Shown here: positions 35,974 through 44,586 of the stretch, piece by piece
Position numbering within the stretch: the stretch's first letter is position 1
Layout: each line of letters opens with the position of its first letter
Source: Pseudomonas arcuscaelestis
Lineage (GTDB): Bacteria > Pseudomonadota > Gammaproteobacteria > Pseudomonadales > Pseudomonadaceae
Length of the DNA stretch: 64,000 nucleotides
Reading direction: 5' to 3'
Assembly: GCF_016881005.1 (NCBI RefSeq)
Contig: NZ_JACOPV010000015.1
Span: forward strand, 123,585 to 187,584
Translations under genes and position numbers: made by a program
The notes under the pieces: model-generated
Told to the model about the DNA's origin: nothing
What the model saw: the letters and a program-made list of their open reading frames with translations, nothing else
Databases searched by the model: none

Positions 35974-37382
35974 AGGGAATCCTCGCCTTGTTCAGGTGCT
36001 TGCACAGCGTGCAGGGCCAAGGCGCCAGCGCCTGGGCCGATGGCGCCACGGGACTGGCGCTCTTGCTGCAACAGGCGCTCGGCCTGGGCTTTTTGCGTTG
36101 GGGAGAGTTGCGGGTCGAGTTCGGCGCTCAACGCTTGCGACTGCTCGCTGGGATTGGCTTGCGCCAACTGGCTGAACACCCAGGCGTTGACCAGGTCCTT
36201 GCGGATGCCGTGGCCTTCACTGAACAGCTGGGCCAGGGCGTAGTCGGCGCTGAGCTGGCCACCGCGGGCGGCGGTGAGCAGGTGGTCGACCGCTTTCTGT
36301 GGGTCGACATTGCCCAGGTAGCCGCGGCGATATAGTTGGCCCAGGTAGTAATGGGCGCTGATTTCACCGGCATTGGCGGCACTGAGCAAATGGCTTTCGG
36401 CTTTGTGTGCATCGGCCGGCACGGTCTTGCCTTCGTAGTACAGGCGACCAAGCAAAAGCTCTGCCCGTGGCTGCTCGGCGGCACGGCCCTTGTCGATGTA
36501 CTCCATCAACTTGTCAGTGTCGCCAAGTTCGGGAAAGTCGTAGAGCAACTGCGCCAGGCTGACCCAGGAAGCAGGGTTTACCGGTGCCACGTGTTCGAGC
36601 AGCGCCTGGGCGGTTTTCTCGTCGGTCTGTCCCAGGCTGCGATCGGCCAGCACACGGGCCACGCTGTCGACCCGCGTGGCGGGAATCGTGCCGCGCTGGT
36701 AGGCGCTTTTTACATTTTCAATCAGCGCAGCCTGTTGATCGGCCTGACCGCGTTTCTGGTAGACGGTGGCCAATTCGACATAGCAGATATCGGTTGCCGT
36801 CAGCGCGGCTTTGCAGATCCGCTCAACTTCATCCAAATGCTGGTCGTAGGTGTTCTGGGTGCGGTACAGCAGGATCTGCGCGAGGCCCGCTTCCGGGTAG
36901 CCGGCGGCGCGCCATTGATCGATCTGTTGCTGGGCGTTAGTGCTCGGGAAGCTCTGTGGATATTGCAGGTAGAGCATCGCCAGCGGAATCAGGGTATTGC
37001 CCTCACCGTTGGCGAAGGCCTTCTTTAGCAGGGTTTCGGCTTCCTGGCGCTCGGCTGCAGAGGCGTCTGGCTTGGCGGCCAGCAGCCGCCCCAGGCGCGC
37101 CTGGGCGCGGGGCGAAATGTCGGCGGCAGCGCGGTAGGTTGCTTCGGCTTCCTTGAGCTTGGCCGGGTCGCGGGTTTCTACCTGAATATCGGCCAGGCCA
37201 ACCTGGGCTTCGCTGTAACCGAGGTCGGCCAGTTGCCGGTAGTTCTGCTCCGCCAGGGCCGTGTCGCCGCGCTTGAGTGCTTCGTTGGCCAGGCGCTGGT
37301 CGGGCAACCCTGCACAACCGGCCAGGCTGATGGCCAGTGCCAGGCCCAACGCAGCACAAGGGTAGGAGTGAGTCAGAGTCAT
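35970..37382 (-). CDS. algK: Alginate secretion TPR lipoprotein AlgK
   Basis: Outer-membrane lipoprotein of 470 residues that helps place AlgE and holds the periplasmic complex together. The lipobox SLAGC lies at residues about 19-23. The rest is Sel1-like TPR repeats, for example RGDTALAEQNYRQLADLGY, AKLKEAEATYRAAADISP, GEISAHYYLGQLYRRGYLG and GQLSADYALAQLFSEGHGI. It is coupled to algE. Confidence 0.97.
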   Translation of the reverse strand: MTLTHSYPCAALGLALAISLAGCAGLPDQRLANEALKRGDTALAEQNYRQLADLGYSEAQVGLADIQVETRDPAKLKEAEATYRAAADISPRAQARLGRLLAAKPDASAAERQEAETLLKKAFANGEGNTLIPLAMLYLQYPQSFPSTNAQQQIDQWRAAGYPEAGLAQILLYRTQNTYDQHLDEVERICKAALTATDICYVELATVYQKRGQADQQAALIENVKSAYQRGTIPATRVDSVARVLADRSLGQTDEKTAQALLEHVAPVNPASWVSLAQLLYDFPELGDTDKLMEYIDKGRAAEQPRAELLLGRLYYEGKTVPADAHKAESHLLSAANAGEISAHYYLGQLYRRGYLGNVDPQKAVDHLLTAARGGQLSADYALAQLFSEGHGIRKDLVNAWVFSQLAQANPSEQSQALSAELDPQLSPTQKAQAERLLQQERQSRGAIGPGAGALALHAVQAPEQGEDSL

Positions 37383-37394
37383 GGGCGGATCCTC

Positions 37395-38561
37395 TTAGAG
37401 CCCACGGGCCACGGCTTTGTCGATCAACCAGTCCAGCGATGGACCGCTGTCGCTGTCGACCGCAACCGGACGCCCGGCCAGTTCGCTAGGCAGTGCGCCT
37501 TCTGGCTTGATTTGCACACGAATGTCCGAAGACAAGTCTTCGCTGTTCAGGCTGGAGCTGCTGACGATCTCGCCGCTGCGCCATTGATCGTCGCCTGCAA
37601 TCTGGAAGTTGACTCGGGTGCCTGGCTTGACGTCGTCGAACTGGCGATAGCTGAAGCGCGCCTCGATGGTTGGATTGGCCGTGCGCGGGATCAGTTGGAA
37701 AATCACCTGGCCTTTGCTCGCGTACTGGCCGTCATCCACCAGTTGGCGGGCGACCACACAGTCGCAAGGGCTGGTAAGGGTGCCGCTCATTTGCTTGCCG
37801 AACAGCTCTTCGACTTTGCTCGGCTCCAATTGCTGGTCGTCCAGGTGGCCTTTGAGCATGTCCAGCATGCTGGTGCTGAACGAGGCGAGCGGGGCGCCTT
37901 TGACTGCATTGCCACCACTTTCGATCAGGCTTTGCACGGTGCCGTCGCGAGGCATGGTGACGTTGGTGGTCGGCACGCTGACCACGCCGGCCTGGGCGTG
38001 GCTGACGAAATACAGGCCATACACAGACTTGGCGATAAAGCCGAAGGCGGCGACCCCGACCACGAACACACCGAGGCTGAACGTGACGGCCCGCAGGCGA
38101 CCAAAGGCGCTCATGCCGCCGCTGGTGTCTTTGTGTTTGCGCGCCTTGGTGAAGTTGTCGCGCTGCAGGGTGCTGAGCACGTCGCCCATGGTGATCAGCT
38201 CGCCCGACAGGTGCGAGGTGATGATGTGGCGCAAGGTGGCGATATCGCGCGGTTCCAGGTTCTGGAACTGCACACCGGTGCGGCCGCTGGAGGAATCAAA
38301 GGAGCGCACCTGGAACTCGATGTCCATCGCCAGGCCGAGTTTATCGACGGTGAACTGCAAGCGGCCGCGCAGTACCTCACCCACTTTCAGCGGGTGTTTG
38401 GCATGGAAGCTCAGGCCCCCTGCGGACAGGTCATCGACCTTCACCTCCAGGGTTTCGCGGTTGCTCCCCAGGTATCGCAACTTGGCGGGGATGCGCACCC
38501 GGGCGTGTTGGCGCTGGGCTTCGGACTCATGCACGACATTGACGTTCACGGCGGTATTCAT
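37395..38561 (-). CDS. alg44: Alginate co-polymerase Alg44 (c-di-GMP receptor)
   Basis: Inner-membrane protein of 388 residues that binds cyclic di-GMP and switches on Alg8. The N-terminal PilZ domain has the RxxxR motif in RQHARVRIPAKLRY and the second motif in DDLSAGGLSFHAK. One membrane helix follows near residue 160 (AVTFSLGVFVVGVAAFGFIA), then a periplasmic HlyD-like domain with SVPTTNVTMPRDGTVQSLIE. Start at 38561 chosen because MNTAVNVNVVHESE matches the family; the frame is open 21 codons more. Lies 37 bp after alg8. Confidence 0.96.
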   Translation of the reverse strand: MNTAVNVNVVHESEAQRQHARVRIPAKLRYLGSNRETLEVKVDDLSAGGLSFHAKHPLKVGEVLRGRLQFTVDKLGLAMDIEFQVRSFDSSSGRTGVQFQNLEPRDIATLRHIITSHLSGELITMGDVLSTLQRDNFTKARKHKDTSGGMSAFGRLRAVTFSLGVFVVGVAAFGFIAKSVYGLYFVSHAQAGVVSVPTTNVTMPRDGTVQSLIESGGNAVKGAPLASFSTSMLDMLKGHLDDQQLEPSKVEELFGKQMSGTLTSPCDCVVARQLVDDGQYASKGQVIFQLIPRTANPTIEARFSYRQFDDVKPGTRVNFQIAGDDQWRSGEIVSSSSLNSEDLSSDIRVQIKPEGALPSELAGRPVAVDSDSGPSLDWLIDKAVARGL

Positions 38562-38598
38562 GGCAATTTGTTCCTGTTTAATCCAATCGGGTTCCGGC

Positions 38599-40089
38599 TC
38601 ACACGACCATGAACAGCACAGCAACGAAGATGCTGGCCGCCGAGAAGGTCATGGTCCGGGAGGACCAGGTGTTGAACCATTGTTGAAAGCTGGCGAGGTC
38701 GCGTTTGAGTGCAGTGGGCTGGCGGGTCCAGGACTGCTTGTCGAGGCGGAAGAACACGTAGATCTTCATGATCGCGCCGACGATCTGGTTGTAATAAAGA
38801 ATCAGCGGGTAGGCCGGGCCGATGGAATGGCCAGAGCACAGCAGCATCAGGGTCAGGATCAAGCGCGTAATACCGATCCACAGCAGGTACACCAGCAGGA
38901 ACGCCGGACCAAACTTGAGGCTGGCAATGACCGCCACGGTCAGGCCGAGCAGGCTGGTCCACATCGATACACGCTGGTCGAACAGCACCACGCTGGTGAA
39001 CAGCCCCAGGCGGCGAATGCCCAGGCCCAGGGCCCGCGAGTTCTGGCGCAAATTGTTGCCGTACCAGCGGTACATGAGTTTGCGGCTGGCCTTGATGAAG
39101 CTTTTTTCCGGTGGGTGCTCGACCGTGTTGATCGCTGCATCCGGCACGTAGAACGTGTCGTAGCCCAGGCGCATGAGGCTGAACCAGCTGGACTTGTCGT
39201 CACCGGTCAGAAACTTGAAGCGGCCCAGTCGCCAGTGCTGCAAGGAGTCGTTCTCGACGTCGGCGATGAACTCGGGGTTGGTGACCACGGCGGCGCGGAA
39301 CACCGACATACGCCCGGTCATGGTCAGCACGCGTTTGGACAGGGCCATCGAGCACATGTTGATATGGCGTTGGGCGAAGCGCAGCTTGTGCCATTCGCTC
39401 ATGATGTAACCGCCACGCACCTCGCAGAATTCGTTGGTGGTCAGGCCACCAACATTGCCGAACAGCTTGAACCAGGGCACGGTCTTGCGTACCACACCCT
39501 CTTCGAGCACGGTGTCGCCATCGATCACCGCAACCACCGCGTTGTCGTCCGGCAGGTGGCGAGAGATGGCGCGAAAGCCGTAGGCCAGGCCGTCGCGCTT
39601 GCCAGTACCGGCGATGCGCACGAAATCGAGGGTGACGCGATCGGGCGGATTGAATTTTTCCCAGAGGCTTTTCACCAGCAGTTCGTCGGACATTTCCACC
39701 AGCGAGCAGACCACAGTGGTCGGGTAGCCGCAGGCGATGGCCTCGCGGATCACCGAGCTGTAGACCTGGGCCGTGGTCAGGGCATCGATGCGAAAGCTGG
39801 TTACCATCAGGTAGACATGGGATGGATCGGCGGCGCTGCCCAGCTTGCGTACCTTGCGGCGCAGCAATGGGTAGACCACATAGAGAAACAGCATGCCGCG
39901 CACGAAGTGAATGGCACCCATGGAGTAACGCCAGATACCGACGGCGCCGACGAGGAAAATGAAGTCCTTCGAGTCGGGGTCGAAAATGGACTTGGGCAAG
40001 GCCAGGGCGATCAACATGAGCAAGCTCACGTAGAACAGCCAACCGGCGACCTGTAGCAGGCCGTGCTTGAGCCTTTGCATGTTCTGCAT
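38599..40089 (-). CDS. alg8: Mannuronan synthase Alg8 (GT2 glycosyltransferase)
   Basis: Inner-membrane polymerase of 496 residues that builds poly-mannuronate from GDP-mannuronate. Membrane helices flank a cytoplasmic GT2 domain with the metal-binding DxD in VVAVIDGDTVLEEG and the acceptor-site Asp in FLTGDDKSSWFSL; further helices lie at the C-terminus. An alternative ATG three codons downstream (40080) gives 493 residues and the start MQRLKHGLLQ, closer to known Alg8 proteins, so the start is not fixed. Confidence 0.96.
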   Translation of the reverse strand: MQNMQRLKHGLLQVAGWLFYVSLLMLIALALPKSIFDPDSKDFIFLVGAVGIWRYSMGAIHFVRGMLFLYVVYPLLRRKVRKLGSAADPSHVYLMVTSFRIDALTTAQVYSSVIREAIACGYPTTVVCSLVEMSDELLVKSLWEKFNPPDRVTLDFVRIAGTGKRDGLAYGFRAISRHLPDDNAVVAVIDGDTVLEEGVVRKTVPWFKLFGNVGGLTTNEFCEVRGGYIMSEWHKLRFAQRHINMCSMALSKRVLTMTGRMSVFRAAVVTNPEFIADVENDSLQHWRLGRFKFLTGDDKSSWFSLMRLGYDTFYVPDAAINTVEHPPEKSFIKASRKLMYRWYGNNLRQNSRALGLGIRRLGLFTSVVLFDQRVSMWTSLLGLTVAVIASLKFGPAFLLVYLLWIGITRLILTLMLLCSGHSIGPAYPLILYYNQIVGAIMKIYVFFRLDKQSWTRQPTALKRDLASFQQWFNTWSSRTMTFSAASIFVAVLFMVV

Positions 40090-40151
40090 CCGTATCCAGA
40101 GATGAGTAGGGTGATGTGCAGGGCCCGCAGGCCCTGCGCAGCCTGCCGGGT

Positions 40152-41468
40152 TTACCAGCAGATACCTTCGGTGCGAGTGGCCGGGGAGGTGGCCTTGCTC
40201 ATGAAGCCAACCAGATCGATGACCTGTTTGCCTTCAGGCGCTTGCTGGGCGAGGGCGCGGAACTTCTCGTCGCGGTTGCCCAGCACGATAACGTCGGCGT
40301 GCTGGATGACCTGGTCGAAGTCGGCATTGAGCAGCGAGGAAACATGCGGAATCTTCGATTCGATGTACTCCTTGTTCGCCCCGTGAACGCGGGCGTACTC
40401 GACGTTGCTGTCGTAGATGTTCAACTCGTAGCCCTTGCCGATCAGGCGCTCGGCCAGTTCCACCAGCGGGCTTTCGCGCAGGTCATCGGTGCCGGCCTTG
40501 AAGCTCAGGCCGAGCAGGGCGACTTTGCGCTTGTCGTGGCTTTCGATGATGTCGAAGGCGTTCTGCACCTGTGAGTCGTTGCTGGTCATCAGCGAGTTGA
40601 GCAGCGGCGCCTTGATGTCCAGGCTGCTGGCCCGGTAGGTGAGGGCGCGTACGTCCTTGGGCAGGCACGAACCACCGAAGGCAAAACCTGGGCGCATGTA
40701 GTACTGCGACAGGTTCAGCGACTTGTCCTGGCAGACCACGTCCATCACTTCGCGACCATCGACACCCACGGCCTTGGCGATGTTGCCAATCTCGTTGGCG
40801 AAGGTCACCTTCGCGGCGTGCCAGACATTGCAGGTGTACTTGATCATCTCGGCCACTTCGATGTCCTTGCGGATGATCGGCGCATCGAGTTCTTCGTACA
40901 GCGACTGCAGAACGTCGCCGCTGGCCTTGTCCAGTTCACCGATTACAGTCATGGGCGGCTGGTCGTAGTCTTTGATCGCGGTACTTTCACGCAGGAACTC
41001 AGGGTTTACCGCGACACCGAAATCGACCCCGGCTTTTTTGCCGGAGCAATATTCGAGAATCGGGATTACCACGTTTTTAACCGTGCCCGGCAGTACGGTA
41101 CTGCGCACCACGATGGTGTGGCGGGTGGCTTTTTCGCGTAGCACATAGCCGATTTCGCGGCACACTGACTCGATGTATTCCAGGCCCAGATCGCCGTTTT
41201 TCTTGCTTGGCGTACCGACGCAGATCATCGACAGTTCGCTGTCGCGGATGGCCGCGGCAAAATCGGTGGTGCCGCGCAGGCGGCCCTTGTCGATGCCTTG
41301 TTGCAAGAGTGTTTCCAGCCCGGGTTCGACAATTGGCGATTTGCCCTGGTTGATCAGGTCGATCTTGGTCTTGGAAACATCCACGCCAATCACTTCATGA
41401 CCCCGTGCGGACAGGCAGCCAGCACAGACTGCACCTACATAACCTAAACCAAAGATGCTGATACGCAT
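40152..41468 (-). CDS. algD: GDP-mannose 6-dehydrogenase AlgD
   Basis: Cytosolic enzyme of 438 residues that oxidises GDP-mannose to GDP-mannuronate with two NAD, the committed and most regulated step of alginate synthesis. It shows the Rossmann motif IFGLGYVGAVCAGCLSA at residues 4-20, PPMTVIGELD, the central helix with IKYTCNVWHAAKVTFANEIG and the catalytic Cys in FAFGGSCLPKDVRAL. The start at 41468 is chosen because AGGTGA lies five bases upstream; ATG at 41477 is in frame but lacks such a site. It is the first gene of the operon. Confidence 0.97.
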   Translation of the reverse strand: MRISIFGLGYVGAVCAGCLSARGHEVIGVDVSKTKIDLINQGKSPIVEPGLETLLQQGIDKGRLRGTTDFAAAIRDSELSMICVGTPSKKNGDLGLEYIESVCREIGYVLREKATRHTIVVRSTVLPGTVKNVVIPILEYCSGKKAGVDFGVAVNPEFLRESTAIKDYDQPPMTVIGELDKASGDVLQSLYEELDAPIIRKDIEVAEMIKYTCNVWHAAKVTFANEIGNIAKAVGVDGREVMDVVCQDKSLNLSQYYMRPGFAFGGSCLPKDVRALTYRASSLDIKAPLLNSLMTSNDSQVQNAFDIIESHDKRKVALLGLSFKAGTDDLRESPLVELAERLIGKGYELNIYDSNVEYARVHGANKEYIESKIPHVSSLLNADFDQVIQHADVIVLGNRDEKFRALAQQAPEGKQVIDLVGFMSKATSPATRTEGICW

Positions 41469-41801
41469 CGCTATCACCTCATGTGTTTATCTTGCCGGCT
41501 CAACTTTCAGAGCCAGACCGGGTTGATTAACCAACAGTTTTCCGGGCGAACGGAGTTGTGGCAAAAAGATGTCACTTCACCGATCGCAGGCACATAAATA
41601 GGGAGTACAAAATGTTCCTGTACTCGAAGTTAGTAGCCAATAGCCAATAGTTGTGGACGTGCCCTTTAATGCAGCCGTCTTTATTGCAGTTCTGTGTTCA
41701 GATACTGCAGTGCTTGCTCTTTCAAGTGGATAAATCCTTTGAAATCAACCACTAGGACGAATTTATCGGGCGCGGATCTCCTGACTGAAACTCAAGGTAG
41801 T

Positions 41802-41821
41802 TGTTGGGGTTTTCCCCAACA
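41802..41821 (-). other. Tight hairpin in the algD leader
   Basis: TGTTGGGG-TTTT-CCCCAACA is a perfect 8-bp inverted repeat with a four-base loop. On the minus strand it would fall about 40-60 nt after the predicted transcription start of algD, so it would be in the 5' untranslated RNA. Its role is unknown. Confidence 0.6.
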
Positions 41822-41869
41822 GCGGTGTAGGTCATTTCTCACAACAGGATGGAAAATCGTTACGGGTGG

Positions 41870-41898
41870 TATGAGCAGTATGCGAACGTATAAGTTCC
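41870..41898 (-). promoter_or_regulatory. AlgU (sigma-22/RpoE-like) promoter of the alginate operon
   Basis: On the minus strand GGAACTT is followed after 17 bases by TCATA. GAACTT is the AlgU -35 consensus, and the layout is nearly the same as the known P. aeruginosa algD promoter (GGAACTT, 17 bases, TCCTA). The start point would be near 41864, giving a leader of about 395 nt before the algD ATG, similar to the leader of about 370 nt in P. aeruginosa. Confidence 0.75.
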
Positions 41899-42145
41899 GG
41901 GAGGGGTTCAGCGGAGGTGAAAGATTTTTAAATAATTCTTCAAGTGTCAGTACTTTCATATTGATGGCACGCGGCAGTTTCATCCCTATATATAAAGGAT
42001 GAAGTTGCGTGGGGATGTTTTTATGCCAGCACTGAAAAATAATTTTCGCAAAACGTCAAAAAATTACGAATGGTATGAGCTGGATTGGCGATCGCGGATG
42101 CTCGTCAATTTGTCGGCGCCAATTTAATGGCTTTTCTGAGGGGGT
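41899..42145. other. AT-rich upstream control region of algD, no gene seen
   Basis: This stretch is clearly richer in A and T than its surroundings (for example TTTTTAAATAATTCTT near 41926 and CCCTATATATAAAGGATG near 41984). The short open frames crossing it have no ribosome sites and no recognisable protein pattern. In related species AlgR, AmrZ, IHF and other proteins bind upstream of algD; no clear AlgR box was found here. Confidence 0.5.
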
Positions 42146-42172
42146 GCGCCCCCACAATTGCTGTGAGGGCGC
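42146..42172. terminator. Stem-loop after yaaA
   Basis: GCGCCC-C-CACA and TGTG-A-GGGCGC form a ten-pair stem with one mismatch just beyond the yaaA stop codon. No clear T-run follows on the minus strand, so termination efficiency is uncertain. Confidence 0.5.
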
Positions 42173-42203
42173 GTGCAAAAGCTTGCTATGCCTGTAGCGG
42201 GTT

Positions 42204-42983
42204 TTACTCGCCCGGATGATCGCGCAGGAACACCAGGTTATCCGGCTTCGATTGCTCGGCACTGTAGTAGTAGCCTTGCACGTCGAACTGCTTGAGCAGC
42301 TGTGGATCGTTGATGCGTTCCTGGATCACGAAGCGGCTCATCATGCCTCGGGCTTTCTTGGCGTAGAAGCTGATGATTTTGTACTGGCCGTTCTTGAAGT
42401 CGCGAAACTCGGTGTTGATGATCCGCGCCTTGAGGGCCGTGCGCTTGACCGCGCTGAAGTACTCGTTGCTGGCCAGGTTGAGCAACAGGTCGTCGCCTTG
42501 TTCGGCCAGGGCCTGGTTCAACCATTCGCTGATGCGCGTGCCCCAGAAGGCATACAGGTCCTTGCCGCGGGCGTTGGCCAGCTTGGTGCCCATTTCCAGG
42601 CGATAGGGTTGCATCAGGTCCAACGGGCGCAGCAGGCCGTACAGCCCGGAGAGCATGCGCAGGTGGTCCTGGGCATAGCTGAAGTCGTCTTCGCTCAGGC
42701 TTTGGGCGTCGAGCCCTGTGTATACGTCACCTTTGAAGGCCAGCAGCGCCTGCTTGGCGTTTTCTGGGGTGAACGCCGGGTTCCAGCAACCGAAACGCGC
42801 GGCATTGAGGCCGGCAAGTTTGTCGGACAGGTGCATCAGCTCGCTGATCTGCGCTGGCGACAGCTCGCGCAACTGCACGATCAGCTCCTGGGAGTCGTCC
42901 AGGTATTGCGGCTGGGTGTAGCGCTGGGTTACAGGCGGGGTGTCGTAGTCGAGGGTCTTGGCGGGGGAAATCACCGTCAGCAT
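42204..42983 (-). CDS. yaaA: Peroxide stress protein YaaA (DUF328/UPF0246)
   Basis: Cytosolic protein of 259 residues that in E. coli lowers free iron during hydrogen peroxide stress and binds DNA. It matches the family along its length: MLTVISPAKTLDYDTPP at the N-terminus, FKGDVYTGLDAQSL, LRMLSGLYGLLRPLDLMQPYRLEMGT, YAFWGTRISEWLN, LNLASNEYFSAVK, ISFYAKKARGMMSRFVI and a terminal VFLRDHPG. It sits upstream of, and in the same direction as, the alginate operon but is separated from algD by 735 bp. Confidence 0.95.
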   Translation of the reverse strand: MLTVISPAKTLDYDTPPVTQRYTQPQYLDDSQELIVQLRELSPAQISELMHLSDKLAGLNAARFGCWNPAFTPENAKQALLAFKGDVYTGLDAQSLSEDDFSYAQDHLRMLSGLYGLLRPLDLMQPYRLEMGTKLANARGKDLYAFWGTRISEWLNQALAEQGDDLLLNLASNEYFSAVKRTALKARIINTEFRDFKNGQYKIISFYAKKARGMMSRFVIQERINDPQLLKQFDVQGYYYSAEQSKPDNLVFLRDHPGE

Positions 42984-43117
42984 CGGTCGGGCTCCTTAAT
43001 TCGTGGGGCCGATTCTACGGGGCGGGGGCGCTGATCTCCAGCTATGGCGTTGATAGCCACAGACCATCCCGACGCTTGACGCTATAGTGCGCGGCGAGGA
43101 AACCGGAGAGCCCGATT

Positions 43118-44245
43118 GTGCGCATTGCTTTTCTACTACTGGCTGGACTGTTGAGTGTTACGGCGCAAGCGGCGCCGGTGGCGCCGACCACGTTCGACCG
43201 CGCGAACTGGCCAGAACAACTCGATAACCCGGCACTTTTCGATGTTGCCTCGCGGGCTGAGGTTCTGGCCTTCGCCAAGGCTCTGGAAATCAGTGAAGCC
43301 CTGGACGAGCCAAGCCTTGCGGCACGCCTGGGCCTCAGGCAGATCAATCTGCAGTCGATCAATCAGCTACGCTCACGCCTGTGGCCGCAGCTGTGGCGCA
43401 ATTTCAATCTGGCCCAGCAGAGCTGCGATCAGGATGCGTCGTTCTGTTATGCCATCGACACTCTCACTGAGTTTCGCCAGCAGGCAGCAAAGTTCGAAGT
43501 GGCCGGTGATTCCTTCTATGGCGGCTGGGCCGAACCCAGCCGCCAATTCCATGAGCGCTACCTGAATGAGCTGTTGCGCAAAGCCGCGCTATTCCCGCAG
43601 CACCCCAGCGAGATCGAGCGCTTTTCGCACCTGGAGCGCAATGGTGATGAGCTGAACGACAGACTGTTCATGCTGACTTTCGATTCAGGCCCTAGCGCCG
43701 TTGGTGGTGGCACCGATTCGCTGACCGACTACCTGCGCCGGCAGAAGCTCGGCGCAACTTTTTTCGTGCTGGGCAACAGCCTGCAGTCGCGCCGTGACAA
43801 AACCTCGCTCGCCGACGTGCGCGCGCTCTACAAAGGTCAATGCGTAGGAATTCAGGGCTGGCAGTATCGCTCTCACGGTCAATGGCAGGGTTGGCAGGAC
43901 TCGGTGTTGCGCAGTCAGGCTCGCGTCCAGTCCGACTTGCCCGATCAATATGTGCCGCTGTTCAGGCCGCCTTATGGCCAGCGGCGTGCCGACAGTCAGG
44001 CATTCTTCGCCAACCAAGGCTTGCAGGTGCTGCTCTGGAACATCGATGCGCAGGATCAGACGTCGCTCAACGCCGAGCAATCGGCTCAGCGGGTGCTGAC
44101 CCTGATGTTGATCTGGCGACGCGGAGTGATCCAGTTTCACGATGCTCAACCCAAGGCGCAGGAGGCGCTGACCTGGTTGCTCAAGCACACCGCACAAAGT
44201 GGAATTGGTTGGGAAGATTGCCGGCATTTTGCGGGAAAAGGCTGA
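43118..44245 (+). CDS. Secreted polysaccharide deacetylase-like protein with degenerate NodB motifs
   Basis: Exported protein of 375 residues. GTG at 43118 has GGAGAG seven bases upstream; a signal peptide ends near VTAQAAP. The N-terminal half (to about residue 180) has no recognised domain. The C-terminal half resembles a NodB deacetylase: motif 1 reads MLTFDSGPS, where the second Asp of the usual TFDDGP is Ser; motif 2, normally HxxxH, reads GWQYRSHGQ with the first His replaced; motif 3 RPPYGQRR and the C-terminal QFHDAQ are kept. Metal binding and activity are therefore doubtful. The gene is conserved next to yaaA and phoH-like genes as far as I recall in P. putida. Confidence 0.8.
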   Translation: MRIAFLLLAGLLSVTAQAAPVAPTTFDRANWPEQLDNPALFDVASRAEVLAFAKALEISEALDEPSLAARLGLRQINLQSINQLRSRLWPQLWRNFNLAQQSCDQDASFCYAIDTLTEFRQQAAKFEVAGDSFYGGWAEPSRQFHERYLNELLRKAALFPQHPSEIERFSHLERNGDELNDRLFMLTFDSGPSAVGGGTDSLTDYLRRQKLGATFFVLGNSLQSRRDKTSLADVRALYKGQCVGIQGWQYRSHGQWQGWQDSVLRSQARVQSDLPDQYVPLFRPPYGQRRADSQAFFANQGLQVLLWNIDAQDQTSLNAEQSAQRVLTLMLIWRRGVIQFHDAQPKAQEALTWLLKHTAQSGIGWEDCRHFAGKG

Positions 44246-44586
44246 TATCAGGCGAGAAGTGCCCAATTCAGCAAAAGGCGGCGAGGCGAATTTTACTCGA
44301 CCTGATTTATGACTTTAGCGGTGCTTTGACCTCGCGCCAAGGGCTAAGTGTCATCAAAAAAAATAAATTCAAAAATACGTAAAAATGCTTTTTCCGGTCA
44401 TGGTTTTTGCGGTATCAAGAAGACAGACCGCCGAACCCTGCATCACAGGTGGCGTCATTGGGCACCATTTATGTGAGGGCAGCTCTCCACCCGTAACGAC
44501 GCGGACCAGGAGAGAACCGGCGGCCACTTCACGGCGCAGCACCGTCCAGGTATTGCGTTGTATGGCTTCCACAAAGGTGACCGAGT
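44246..44586. other. 341-bp gap upstream of the PhoH-like gene; no gene recognised
   Basis: The left part is AT-rich (TCATCAAAAAAAATAAATTC near 44351), the right 200 bases are GC-rich and directly precede the PhoH gene. A 69-codon frame from 44385 ends eight bases inside the PhoH gene but lacks a ribosome site and protein-like composition. The length suggests a promoter plus an untranslated leader. Confidence 0.4.

Noticed and set aside
37666..40056. 796-codon open frame antisense to alg44 and alg8
   Set aside because: Spans two well-defined genes on the other strand and has a low-complexity, non-protein-like sequence.
41513..41540. Second possible AlgU-like promoter close to algD (AAACTG, 17 bases, TCTGG on the minus strand)
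   Set aside because: Its -35 differs from GAACTT in two bases, while a site with an exact GAACTT lies at 41870-41898 at the distance expected from P. aeruginosa.
41545..41553. AlgR-like sequence CCGTTCGCC on the minus strand
   Set aside because: Eight of nine bases fit the AlgR box, but it would lie inside the algD leader, far downstream of the predicted start point; a chance match is likely.
41694..42002. 102-codon open frame upstream of algD
   Set aside because: No ribosome site, no protein-like pattern, and it covers the AlgU promoter on the other strand.
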